DNA from: Eutypa lata
Taxonomy: Eukaryota; Ascomycota; Sordariomycetes; Xylariales; Diatrypaceae
Assembly (NCBI GenBank): GCA_022661535.1
Contig: JAKULF010000009.1
Location: forward strand, 186,001-250,000
DNA length: 64,000 nucleotides
Direction: 5' to 3'
Shown here: in pieces, positions 1 through 10,384 of the stretch
Position numbering within the stretch: position 1 is the first letter of the stretch
Layout: each line of letters begins with the position of its first letter
Translations under genes and position numbers: made by a program
Notes under the pieces: model-generated
Told to the model about the DNA's origin: nothing
Seen by the model: the letters and a program-made list of their open reading frames with translations, nothing else
Databases searched by the model: none

Positions 1-55
1 ATGTTATGAATACTTGTGAAACTCAATGATTAACCCGCTAATACAAACGTCTCAG

Positions 56-438
56 GTGTGGCTATGGGAGCAATAACCCAAGTACGCGTATTGGGCGGGA
101 CAATCGGACTTGCTATCAGGTAAGCTACGAACTGGAATTCCATACCGCTCACTTGGTGCTGTTAACTAACGTGTGCCAGTGCGACCGTCCTCAACAACTA
201 TACCAACTCGCGTTTACAAGCCATATTGACGCTCGAAGAACTCCATCAGATCTCAGAGTCTGTACAGTATATAAACGCCTTACCGGATGTCACCCGTGAT
301 ACAGTGAAGCAGATTTTCGCCGATGGCTATAACGAGCAAATGCGTACAATGCTTTATTTCAACATAGTGGTTTTCGTCGGTTCTCTGCTACTATGGGAGC
401 GCAATTTGAGGAGTGCAGCGACTGTCCAGGGCTACTGA
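56..438 (+). CDS. MFS transporter, DHA2-type drug/H+ antiporter, 3' end only
   Basis: C-terminal part of a multi-pass membrane transporter; the rest lies left of the window. Two exons are visible, 56-119 and 180-438. The first follows a CTCAG acceptor and the intron between them runs GTAAGC to GCCAG. The spliced peptide contains GAITQVRVLGGTIGLAIS followed by ATVLNN, the usual end of the 14-TM DHA2 family (glycine-rich penultimate helices). A last hydrophobic helix, FNIVVFVGSLLLW, ends in WER, also common in these proteins. The family exports toxic compounds or drugs by proton antiport at the plasma membrane; the substrate cannot be told from this fragment. It is convergent with the SDR gene downstream. 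Confidence 0.82.
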
Positions 439-890
439 GTGTTTCAAGTATCAACGTCGTTTGAGATTTGAAGTCCTAAATATGGGATGTCAAGCTTGAT
501 ATCACCATACATCAAGACCGAAAGGCAGCAAATATTTCTTTATAGATTTTATAGTCCGAGCGAGCTTGTATAAGAGATTAGAAAACAAATAGTTTAGTTC
601 GGTACCCAAAATGTTATAGCATACTAAGTTTTATTATAATGATTCTCCCCTGCTACAATACCATTGCTTGCTGGCAGTGTTGATATAATCCACGTGTATT
701 TTTCCTGATAGATAATTGAGCTCCGAAACCGCTTCCCGTGACATTAGTTCTCGGTGAGAGAATTACTCAAAGTTGCTCCTCTCGAGGTCACCATCACCAG
801 GTGAGTCGTTCAGTACATAGCCCAGCCCTATATAATCGTTCAGTCAGTATCTAGTTAACCGGGAAAGGACAAAGAACATAATGTCCAAGA
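439..890. other. convergent intergenic spacer, MFS / SDR 3' ends
   Basis: AT-rich 3'-flanking DNA shared by two converging genes. No ORF of note, RNA gene or repeat is seen. Under the alternative SDR splice described for that gene, its coding region would extend into this spacer to 844. Confidence 0.5.
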
Positions 891-2208
891 TCATGCCCAT
901 TTCGGCTAAGTAATACACATACGAAAAGAAACACACACACACACACACACACAGAATGCGGAGGGGGAGAGAGAGAAAGACAGGAGCGAAGAAATCGAAT
1001 AAAACTCACACCACTAGCCGAAATAGCCTGCCCAGTAATCCAAGCCCCATCTCTTCCCGCCAACATCGCAACTATATCAGCGATCTCTTTCACGGAGCCG
1101 AGCCGGTTCTCAATGGGGGTGCTAGCCTTCTGCACTGCAATATCCAGAGTTAGCAAACGATTTTGTTTTTTGATATTTGACAATAGACGAGTTATATTCC
1201 AACCATGCTAAGAGGAAGATAAATGCTCCGAGCAGGAAGAAAAGGGAAGTGAAAGTGCCACTGAAAACACATAAAACAGAGAGATAGAAGCCCTAGACAA
1301 GTCAAAACCCTCCAGAAGTAGGACAGATTGACCAGACAAGTAAGCAATCGAAGCAAAGAAGTACAAAACATACTAGCGATGATCTCCCCAGGCACCCCAT
1401 CGAGCATATCACTAGGCACGGGGCCCGGATTGACGCAATTGACGGTGGTCCCGTTTGCGCCCAGCTCCGCCGCCCAGCACCTCGTGAGGCCTTCCAGCGC
1501 TGCCTTGGACGAGCAATACAAGCTCATAGCCTTGAAGCCCCCCCGGGCCCCCACCGACGACATGTTGATGATGCGGCCGTTCGCGTTCAGGTGCGGCAGC
1601 AGCGCCTGCGTCAGGAATATCACCCCCCGCACGTTCACGTCGTACACGGCCGCGAAGTCGGCCGGGGTGATCTCCCCGAGCGTGCGCACTACGTCGTAGC
1701 CTGCGTTGTTTACTATGATGTCGATTTTGAGGGTGTTGCTGCTGCTCTTGTCGCTGTCACTACTACTGTTGATGGTGGTGGTAGCTTCGCTCTTCTTCTT
1801 CTTCCACCACCTCACCAGATCCGCGATGAATGTCTTCCCGCCGTCGGGAGTGCCGAGGTCTGCGCGGCAGGGATGTGCGTCCGGGTTGTGCGGGAGCGCG
1901 CGGATCTGCGATGCGAGGGTTTGGACTTTGCCTGAGCTGCTGGGGGATGTGTAGCCTAGGATTACCTGGGGTTGTTGTTAGCTGGTTATGTATGTGTGTA
2001 TGTGTGTAGGTAGGTAAAATGACAACGACGACGACGACGACGATGATGATAATGATAGTGATGGATAGGCGGGCATGCGTACCGTTGCCCCCCTCTTTGC
2101 AAGTTCCAATGCGATTCCTGCACCGATGCCTCGCGATGCTCCCGTTACGACTGCGACTTTACCGGAGAGAGGGAGGGTGTACTCTTGTGGCGTTGCCGTT
2201 GACGACAT
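891..2208 (-). CDS. short-chain dehydrogenase/reductase (SDR), 4 exons
   Basis: NAD(P)-dependent oxidoreductase of the classical SDR family, 3-oxoacyl-reductase-like. Exons on the minus strand: 2083-2208, 1374-1965, 1010-1134 and 891-905. The predicted protein has 285 aa. Seen motifs: TGASRGIG cofactor loop (about residues 22-29), NNAG, a GRIINMSS strand with the catalytic Ser, and YCSSK for the catalytic Tyr-x3-Lys. PGPV follows the last strand. A Lys/Ser-rich insertion (WWKKKKSEATTT...) sits before the NNAG region. The 3' splice is ambiguous. The GTGAGT donor at 1009 gives a short tail ending ASGPKWA. A GTGTGA donor two bases earlier would give ASAEMGMI and a stop at 844 (300 aa). The (AC)n run at 931-953 lies inside this last intron. 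The substrate is unknown. Confidence 0.8.
931..953. repeat. (AC)n dinucleotide microsatellite
   Basis: Eleven and a half AC units, inside the last intron of the SDR gene on the opposite strand. A purine-rich GAGAGA tract follows at about 960-980. Confidence 0.9.
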
Positions 2209-3320
2209 TTTGAGAGCTACGATATTATTACTTTGGAAGAAGCCCCTTTTCCAAAATATTGAATAGATTAGTTTAATGAAGGTAGGATATGATATTGGAT
2301 CAAAGCACATGAATTGACACGCGATTCAAACTCGCTGAATATAGCCATGGCTCACAGACATGAATATACTTCATTTATATACTCTACATCTTCGCATCAA
2401 CTCGCAGTGGCAATAGGGGGTCATCGACATCATGAGATTTAGACGTAGGTATAAACACATCATCGGCGTTGTTCTAAACTCCGATTTGCGGCGATTGTGA
2501 GGTCCGAAAGTCAGGACTCCTCATTCAGGAGATAAAACAAGACCACCTACACGTAGGTTATTTATGCATACATATTTGACGATCCCACGAGCATTGAACT
2601 GATGCCATGTCTGTAAGTAGTTACTATCTGCATGTTATGGGATCAGGGAAGGAAGTATGAAGCCTAGGTGACGGATTCACAAACATGACGCCTCTTATCT
2701 CCGAGATCAAGAAACCCCCTATTTACTGTATACTAGTCTAGGCTGGGTAGTGTTACATGTTCGCCTAGCATTTGAATCGCATCATGTGTAACGAAAACAA
2801 AGAACTGTATTAGGTACATATGTATCTTCCCTTTTCATCTTTTTCTCTAGCTGTCTAGGTACCTATGTGAAATCCTCAGCTGTAATTATAGTTGTCCCTA
2901 GCAAGTTAGCTTGTCTCATCCTGAAGTCAATGATGCAAGTGATCTATCTATCCTGAAGTTAGAGGCGGTCTACCTCTACTTACATCCCTTAGACAAAGAA
3001 AGGGATGTTTCGCAGTCAAGTACACCTATTAAATAGCCATAGGTAACGTTAGAATCCTCCCCTTCACAAACTCATATCACATTGGACATGGCAAGAGCAA
3101 AATTAACATCCCCTTTCCGCCTTCAAGAAGCAGAGGAGTTTAGAAGAAGAAATAAGGATAAATCAAGCACTCAAAGAGTGCAAAATACCACAATCACAAG
3201 TCAAGATAAAATGATTAAAAAAGGTCCTCGTCTCATTACTATTAACATCATGTTTTTACACGTTTTTATTTTATTCTATTCAAACACCGTCTACTCCTGT
3301 TTCTGTTTCTGTCGTTATTG
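2209..3320. other. intergenic: SDR upstream region and GT90 3' flank
   Basis: AT-rich spacer with no credible gene. It contains the SDR promoter side (2209 to about 2500). Its right end has a simple CTTGCT hexamer repeat that continues into the GT90 coding end. Confidence 0.5.
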
Positions 3321-5363
3321 CTATTGCTCTTGCTCTTGCTCTTGCTCTTGCTGCTGATGCTGCTGATGCTGCTGCTGTAAATCCTCCACATAACCCAACC
3401 AGACCCTCCTCTCATCGCAGACCCTCGCGAACTCAAGAAGCAGCCTCCAAACATACAGCAGCATATCGTCCCTGCGGAGGACCTTGGCGCCCCAGGCGGT
3501 CCCCTCCTCGGCCAGGAACCTCGCCGCATTGTCGCCGTCCCGGTTCCGCGTGAAGTAGTCGAGGACCGCGTACAGGTCCTGCATCGTGTTGTCGAGGGGC
3601 GCGAAGTGCAGCCAGGGGACCAGCCGGTCGTCGTGCCACTCGGTGTAGATCGTGGCCTTGAGGGGCAGCGACGTCGAGGAGAGCAGGCCCCGGAACCGCG
3701 CGCTGAAGCTGTTCCCGTCCACGTCGGGCATGAACTTGTACTGGTACTGCTCGGCCATGGGGACGCTGGGGACCTCCTCGAACCACGGCGCTACGTAACT
3801 ACAATTGGAATCCGCGGGAAAGCACAGCAAATTGACAAACCCAGCATCGGCGAACTGGCGCAACCAGTGGCCGACCTGGCCATCGCGGCGCCGCGGGAAG
3901 TCGTATTTGGAAAGGGGCGGCATCTCGAAAGTCGGGGCGCGCGCTGGTTCCGTCGAAGCAGGCGATGATTCGTTCCTCTCGATCTCGGCAACCGTCGTCC
4001 CATTGAGCATCTCGATCAACCTGTGACGCTGGAAGTGGGCCCAATTCTCTTTCTTGTTGCGGCCACCGGATGCGACGCCGCGCCAGACGACACCGGTCTT
4101 CTTGTGAGCCCAAGGCGGGCCGTGCGACTCGCCTCCAGAGTAGAACGGGTCGTCAGTCAGGTACATAGCGCCTGGGATGAGGATTTCATTGTTGACGGAC
4201 AGCTTGGAGCCACCAAAGAGCGGGATCAGCTCCTTACTTGTCGATAAGGTGAGAGGCTCGATGAAGGTGCCGTGCATGTCACGTAGGTGAGGCTGCTGGC
4301 ATGGGTCGAGCGCCGCCGTGAAATTGCGCACGTACCCATGGTACTGATAGTCTGGGTCCCAATCTTGCGGGAACTGGGGTAAAGCTTCGATGTTCTCGAT
4401 CGGTGGTACGTCACGCGACAAAGAATCGGGCGCACAAGCAGCGCGGGTCAAGTCCCAATAGTTCGCATCCCCGATCCAAGCCGGATTATACGGTTTCCTC
4501 CTTTCTGGTTCTTCTTCCCCCTCTCCCTTTCCCTCTCCCTCTCCCTCTCCCTTTTCTGCCCCTTCCCCTTCCCCTTCCCCTTCTTCTCTTTTTCGTCGTC
4601 CTTCTACCATCTCGTCGACTTTCGCTAAGCCTGTATAGTTCGTGACGACTTGGTCGAGGGGTATCTCAGAACGGTATGACCGCTCCACATCGACGTACTC
4701 CTTGATTTTCTCCCAAGGCACAATCAGACGCGACTCGTCCATGTAATTGATAGGCATGTCGACGTCAGGTAGGTGAGGGGCAGCCTCAGAGACAAGATCG
4801 GTCCAGAGCTGCAGCCACGGAACCATATTCTCTGTGTTGCCAGTACCGTTTGCGACTCCATTCCGTACGCGTACGACGTGATACCAGGACGAGGCGCGTT
4901 CGGCTATCGTTTGGGGGTCGAGGGCCCAATAAGGTGCAAGATCAGAATATATGCGATCGAAGAACGACTCAACGATGATGGCGTCATGGCTCGCGGCATA
5001 GTTAAACCACGCATCGAAGCCGGGGGGAGGATGGCGCTGTCGTCGCTTCCGATAGCGTTGAGCGGCGGACGAGATATTGAAGCTCTGCTGTTCTAGTAAA
5101 ATCTTATGGTAGGCGCGGGCGTCGCTAATGAGCTGCTCGATAGGATGTGTCGCATTCTTACGATGATTCCAGAAGTTGTGGAATAGGTTAGAGCTGGTAT
5201 CAATGAGGGCTCCCTCGGGACCTGTGAAGAGAAAGATGCTCGAGAGGGCGATGGATATGATAAAAGCTATGGTTCCGTATCGTAGCACGGCTTGCCATCG
5301 CAGGGATGAATGTAGGTGGCCGTCGGGAAGGCTTGACAGCCACGAGCTAATCCGAGTCTGCAT
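3321..5363 (-). CDS. GT90 (CAP10-domain) glycosyltransferase, type II membrane protein
   Basis: Intronless 680-aa protein. CAP10/GT90 enzymes transfer sugars such as xylose or glucose in the Golgi lumen; the fungal prototype is the Cryptococcus capsule gene CAP10. After a short basic cytosolic N terminus there is one TM anchor at about residues 30-47 (TIAFIISIALSSIFLF), then a lumenal stem and the catalytic domain at about 330-655. Typical CAP10 pieces are visible: a KYKF-like QYKFMPDVDGNSFSARF, LPLKATIYTEWHDDRL, PWLHFAPL and a late DYFTRN. Two low-complexity expansions stand out: a Glu-Gly/Lys-Gly stretch at about residues 255-285, encoded by repeated CTCCCT, and a Gln/Glu tail at the C terminus. 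The ATG at 5363 is the only sensible start because the TM anchor follows at once. The acceptor and donor sugars are unknown. Confidence 0.85.
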   Translation of the reverse strand: MQTRISSWLSSLPDGHLHSSLRWQAVLRYGTIAFIISIALSSIFLFTGPEGALIDTSSNLFHNFWNHRKNATHPIEQLISDARAYHKILLEQQSFNISSAAQRYRKRRQRHPPPGFDAWFNYAASHDAIIVESFFDRIYSDLAPYWALDPQTIAERASSWYHVVRVRNGVANGTGNTENMVPWLQLWTDLVSEAAPHLPDVDMPINYMDESRLIVPWEKIKEYVDVERSYRSEIPLDQVVTNYTGLAKVDEMVEGRRKREEGEGEGEGAEKGEGEGEGKGEGEEEPERRKPYNPAWIGDANYWDLTRAACAPDSLSRDVPPIENIEALPQFPQDWDPDYQYHGYVRNFTAALDPCQQPHLRDMHGTFIEPLTLSTSKELIPLFGGSKLSVNNEILIPGAMYLTDDPFYSGGESHGPPWAHKKTGVVWRGVASGGRNKKENWAHFQRHRLIEMLNGTTVAEIERNESSPASTEPARAPTFEMPPLSKYDFPRRRDGQVGHWLRQFADAGFVNLLCFPADSNCSYVAPWFEEVPSVPMAEQYQYKFMPDVDGNSFSARFRGLLSSTSLPLKATIYTEWHDDRLVPWLHFAPLDNTMQDLYAVLDYFTRNRDGDNAARFLAEEGTAWGAKVLRRDDMLLYVWRLLLEFARVCDERRVWLGYVEDLQQQHQQHQQQEQEQEQEQ
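4510..4595. repeat. imperfect CTCCCT/CCCCTT repeat inside the GT90 gene
   Basis: Pyrimidine-rich hexamer repeat. On the coding (minus) strand it reads GAGGGA/GAAGGG and encodes alternating Glu-Gly and Lys-Gly. The reading frame stays open through it, so length changes by whole units would alter only the stem region. Confidence 0.8.
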
Positions 5364-8055
5364 TGGACACGTGCGACGGTTGTGAGCACAGCAGAGGGTC
5401 GGGATTCGGTTAATTTGTTTGAGATGTGTCGGAAGTCAAGTTTTACAATCGAGATCGATCGAGGCAGTTCGTCATCGTGATAAGCGCAAATCAGGCAAAA
5501 CAGGTGAAGAGGGTAAGGCTGAGACGAGGCGAGACGAGGCGCATAGGATAGGATAGTATAAGTATGCTAAGATTATCTCGAGAGTGGTCGCTGGTCTATT
5601 TATTGGAGTCGCAGTAAGAGGGTCGATATCGAAGAATATCAATCAAAAAGTATTAGACAGGCAAGACACAGTAGACAGACATCTCTATGTTTCTAGGGTC
5701 ATCCAAATTAAAATGAAGAGATTAAGTCGAATGAATAACACAATGAGACGTCACGAGAATAGGTAAGTAAGTATACAATAGGGAAAGGAAGGGAAGGGAA
5801 GGGGGTGAACAATTTTACGTGGCAACCTCTGTACTACAATTATTGTACGTGTATGTTGTATGTAGGTTTTGTACTACATTACCTATCTGACTAGGCATCC
5901 TATTAAACGTACCCTAGCAAGGCCTACAGGTGGACACCGTACGTAGAGTGATAAAAAGAGGCTCAGCCAGTCGCATTAAGTGATACTTAATTTAGATGGT
6001 TCATTATTTGATTGCCTATTCACGGGAATCCCCTGATGAGTTGCAGGAAATCCTAATAAGATAGACCAATCATTAAGTGCGTATATAGTAAAAACGCGGT
6101 GGTGTGGATGGTGTGGGTATCATCATCGTCAGCGTACGTACGTACTTTAAATGATGGGTTCATTAGGTGGCCTCAGCGACGTCGCCTAACTCTCAGCTCT
6201 TTCTCTTGCTCATCGTAGTGCGTAGATAAATATTCTGATATCTTCGAAAGATCACCACTTGTTTTCTATACGATGCTCTGTCTAACTAATAACACTATTG
6301 TTCTCGAAGTTGCTAATGCTTACCACATCTGCACATTCATACATACCTAGGTGGGCAAGACGTCCTAGCAAGTCGGCCGCATTTCTATATTGTACGTTTA
6401 GCTCTGTCATCCGATCAGATCCCTGAGTCTACAAGCTTACAAGCTTACTTACATATATGTATGTATCACAATCTAGTAGTATGTGTTACAGTAAAGATCC
6501 TGATATCTAGAGGTGATGAGTCCTTTCCATGTCTCATTCATATTCCTCTCCCGTCGGACATGTAATACATCCATCGAGTCAGTTGCTATGCATTTAGCCT
6601 GCCATATGTCCTTAAGGATAATCAAGGAATATAATTGTAACCATCTGCTTCGTTGCATAGTAATACCGAATCCTCGCATAATGAAGTGCTTATATACGTA
6701 CTTATTATGTGTTCTCCCCTGTCTACCAAATGTATGTATGAATATCAAATTCTTCGCACCTTCAGAATGTATTCTAAGAATAGTAAAACAGAGTCAAAAC
6801 GTTCTAATGCCAAGATAGCAAACACACGGACCGGTCCTAACCTACTAAGTTAACTAACCGCCAACCTTACCAAGACTTCCCGTAGTTAGTGACATACTAG
6901 TAATAACAAGTCTAAGTAAGTATATAGTTACTAAGTAGATAAGACTGATAGAAGCCCAATGAAGGAGTGATAATGCCCAACGAGTTTATTAGATCTAATG
7001 AAATAATAAAGTTTGTGAGATCTATCTGTTGTCTATCTAAGTATCTAATCGTCGTCGTCCGAATCTCATACCCCAATTATGATCTGTGATCTCGTCATGC
7101 TGAACACGTTCATCAATCTTCTCATTCGGACCGTTCAATCATCCCCCCCTTAATATTCTATCGTGAGAAATGTATGTATATTGAGCTTCATCCCCGACCT
7201 GTGCCTGCCCTTACCACGCTCCATTTTTAACCTCCCTCCCTGACCACATAGGAAACAGAAAAGTTTTTTTTCACTCCATGAGTTCCCGAAGAGCACGCCG
7301 CCTAGCCCAGCTAAAGAAGAAGAAAAGGCTTGCTATCATCGGGGATAAACGACGTTCTATCCTAGTAGGATAGTCATCGTGCTCTGTCCAAACCGAGAGA
7401 CACCACCGGTACTGCGGCGTTGGGTGACCATGGCAGGTCTCAGTGTTAGAACCGAATCTATCCATATTGATCTAAGGAGCTTCACCCTCGAAGTCCATGA
7501 AGATATCTCAAGGGTAGTTATAGTCTCCAGACCTGTCGTTAAACCTTGAGGTTCAAAAGGGGGCTCAGCAGATCAGCGACATGAACCGCTACAAAACCGG
7601 GGTTGCTTACCCAGTCACCAAGCATATTCCATATCCGGGTTCCGATGGTGCTTGCTTGCTAGCTATGTAGCTTCTGGGGGGTTCTCCTTATGGCGAGAAA
7701 GGGGTAGTCCAAGATGACTATCCTCCATAAATGAGTCGCGAAGTGAAAGACTCAGAGGATTGGCGTATGTACCTTCAGAATCCAGGTCATACGTATTCTC
7801 CCCCAAACGATGGGAACTGGCTGGGTAGCTGGCTCGATCGAGGACTCCTCGAGGAGACTACGGTAAAACGTAGAAGAAGCCCTACCACTCCAAAGCTAGC
7901 CAGCTACCCACCCACCCAGCCAGATCTGAAAAGGCCGATACCTGATAACCCAATAACACGGAAGTTATCCATAGGCATGGCCACATAACTTCGAAGCCCC
8001 CAATCCAATTCGAGGGATTCGTGATCACGATCACGACTACTCAGGTCAGATCAGA
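5364..8055. other. 2.7-kb intergenic region between GT90 and RGS-LOV genes
   Basis: No credible coding gene. The part up to about 5600 is the GT90 promoter side and contains repeated GAGACGAGGC words. The middle (5800-7000) is AT-rich. A compact set of inverted repeats lies at 7822-7910 and is listed separately. Short ORFs around 7271-7465 and 7731-7988 lack recognisable domains. Confidence 0.5.
7822..7910. repeat. nested inverted repeats (possible branched hairpin)
   Basis: Outer arms TGGGTAGCTGGCT (7822-7834) and AGCCAGCTACCCA (7898-7910) are perfect 13-bp complements. Inside are a perfect 12-bp palindrome, CTCCTCGAGGAG (7845-7856), and a second hairpin, CTACG-GTAAAA-CGTAG (7857-7872). No coding role is seen. 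Confidence 0.6.
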
Positions 8056-10384
8056 TCATGCGGGAATCCTAGGCGCCAAAACCAGGATGACCCATTGCAC
8101 AGCGCCATTAGCATCCTTCAGGGGCGTCCAATGACTCATCAGCTTCTCCTGTCTCGAGCCGCCCCCCATCGCCGCCATCATCATCTTCCGCTCCAGCTTA
8201 TCCCCGGAGCCACTCCGGAAATGGTCGCCCAACTCGGCCGCAGAACCCGGTCGACTTCCATTGGTACTCGCTCCTGCACTACTACTACCACCTGCTCCTC
8301 CTCCCCTAATCTGATTATGGTGGGGATGATGGTGATGATGGTGATTAGATCTCCGCCCACCAAAAAACAACAACCCGCGACCGCGCTCGACCAAGATCTC
8401 CGCACTAACCGACTTCCCGAACTCGATGCGCTCGCGGACCATGGACTTGAACGACCTCGTGATGGACGGCGAGTTCGCGTGGTCCTCCAGCACCTGGAAG
8501 ATGCCCATGCGCGTAGCGTCGCCGCGGATGCAGAGGAGCTCGGCCGCCGCGTCCGAGTAGAACGCCACGTTGAGCTTGAGGCTCTGCTTCTTCTTGCTGC
8601 TACTGCTACTGCTATTACTGTTTCCGTTGCCGTTGCTATTTGGCGTCCCGCCCATCCCCGGTGTCGGCTGCCTCTGAATGATGGACGATGGGGCGAATTG
8701 CTCGCATGCTAGCACCACGTAGTGTGCGTTGACGGGTAGGATTGTGGGGGCGCGGGGCCGTGGTAGGTATTCTTGGGCTAGGAACCGAGTGCGCGGTCCT
8801 GCCGTGCTGCCGCCTGCGGATTTGCTATAAGGATGGTGGTGTTGCTGCTGCTGCTGCTGTTGGTGGCGGTACTCCGCGGTAGGCGTCGGAGGGGGCGACG
8901 GACTGCGGGTGTTCTTGCGGAACTGCTGCAGGAAGCCGCCGGAGCGGGAGTTGGAGCGTACAGAGCTCTCGCGGCTCACGATCGTGCTGTTGTCATCTTT
9001 CTCCTCGGACGAGATGGTACTTCCCGAGGTGGGAGCGTCGGGGTTGCGGTTGCGGTTGAGGACGCGCAGGAGATCCCGGCGGCTCGTGACCGATTCCGAG
9101 ACGTCGATCTGCGCCCCGAGCCAGTACCATATCCGGCCCTGCTGGTCCTTGAGGGGGAAGAGCGTGAACAGGTTCCAGAACGGCTCCCCGTCCCGGCGGT
9201 AGTTGAGGATGAGCTCGGAGACTTCCCTCCCCTCCCGCAGACCGGCCCGGATCCGGCCGATGGCCGCCTGGTCTGTGAACGGACCCTGCATGAAGCTGCA
9301 GCTACTACTACTGCCCCGAGATAGGATTTCCGCCGCGGGATAGCCCGTGAGCTTGGCGAAGGCATCCGACGCTGCCGTGATCACGGTTTGCGGGTTCGCG
9401 ACGGTGCTGATGCAGAAACTCTCGCCTAGGCCGGGATATTCCAGCTTGGGAGATCCGATGCCGTTCGTGCCGCTCGACAGGGCTACGGAGGCGCAGTGGG
9501 TGAACTGCGTTTGGACGAAACCGGGGAAGGCCTCTTTGGCTATGCGTTTCTTGACATGTCGGGTGGCGTCGACGAATACGGACTCCATGCCAGGCAGCAG
9601 CGTATGGGCCATACGCTTGATGTCGACGTTGAGCTGCCTGGAGAGCATCGGCGGGAGGCTGAGTGGGTTCTTCGCCGTCGGAGAAGTAAACGATGAAGCA
9701 ATACCCGTCAACACCGAAGCTATCTCGTCCGTTGCTTGGTTATACTCCTGGACCTATTGACGCAAATGATCAGGTTAGCACGCGTGTCCCGGCTGGTAGT
9801 AGGTAGGTAATAAAAGTATCCGACTGGAAAGAGACGGTTCAACCAACTTTCAACAAAAATTCGACATATTCCGGACATCCATGGTCTTCACAATACCGCA
9901 GCATCTGGCGGGATATGGCTGGGTTCTCCAATGACATATGGAAAGCACCCGGGCCTAGAAAATCCAAGAAGGGCAAACACGACTGGATGCCGGCCTCCAC
10001 TGGGCCAGCGCCATCACCACGAGAGTTGTCCGAAAGGGTCTCGGTCAAATCCGCACCACCGTCCTCTTCCTGCAGCGCTTCGTGCTGGGAGGCAGAAGTG
10101 GCCGAGGGCGGTCGCGGAGGACCACTGTTCTGGTAGTTGATATACTGCTCTAACGCTGCCTCGTTGGTGTGGAAGGTGAGTCCGGAATTGCTTCTGAGAC
10201 GCATATACAGTCGATCCGATCGCAATGGAAGTCGAGGCGAAGGCGTAATGGACCGGATCGGAGGAACAATGGCCAATGGCCCATTTCCCGTGGACATGGA
10301 AGCAATACTACGTCTACGAGAATCCATTCCCATCGGGTGGTAGGAAGAAAAGACGTCCGAAGCCTCCATAATCGCTACGTCCAT
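8056..10384 (-). CDS. RGS-LOV protein: G-protein regulator domain fused to a blue-light LOV domain
   Basis: Two exons (9848-10384 and 8056-9753; intron 9754-9847) give 744 aa. The order is a Ser-rich N terminus, an RGS-like domain at about residues 140-270, a LOV/PAS domain at about 293-400, a low-complexity linker with poly-Gln/His, and a second PAS-like C-terminal region. The RGS part shows ENPAISRQMLRYCEDHGC, LPGMESVFVDATRHV and FPGFVQTQ. The LOV part keeps the candidate photo-cysteine (C332) and the flavin-contacting residues N364 (LNYRRDG), N374 (PFWN) and Q395 (LGAQID). The usual G-x-N-C-R-F-L-Q motif is altered to G-S-S-S-S-C-S-F-M-Q. Fungal RGS-LOV proteins such as Botrytis BcLOV4 bind flavin and go to anionic membranes in blue light. 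A role joining light sensing to heterotrimeric G-protein signalling is inferred from that family. The ATG at 10384 opens exon 1; the splice uses a GTTGGT donor. Confidence 0.85.
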
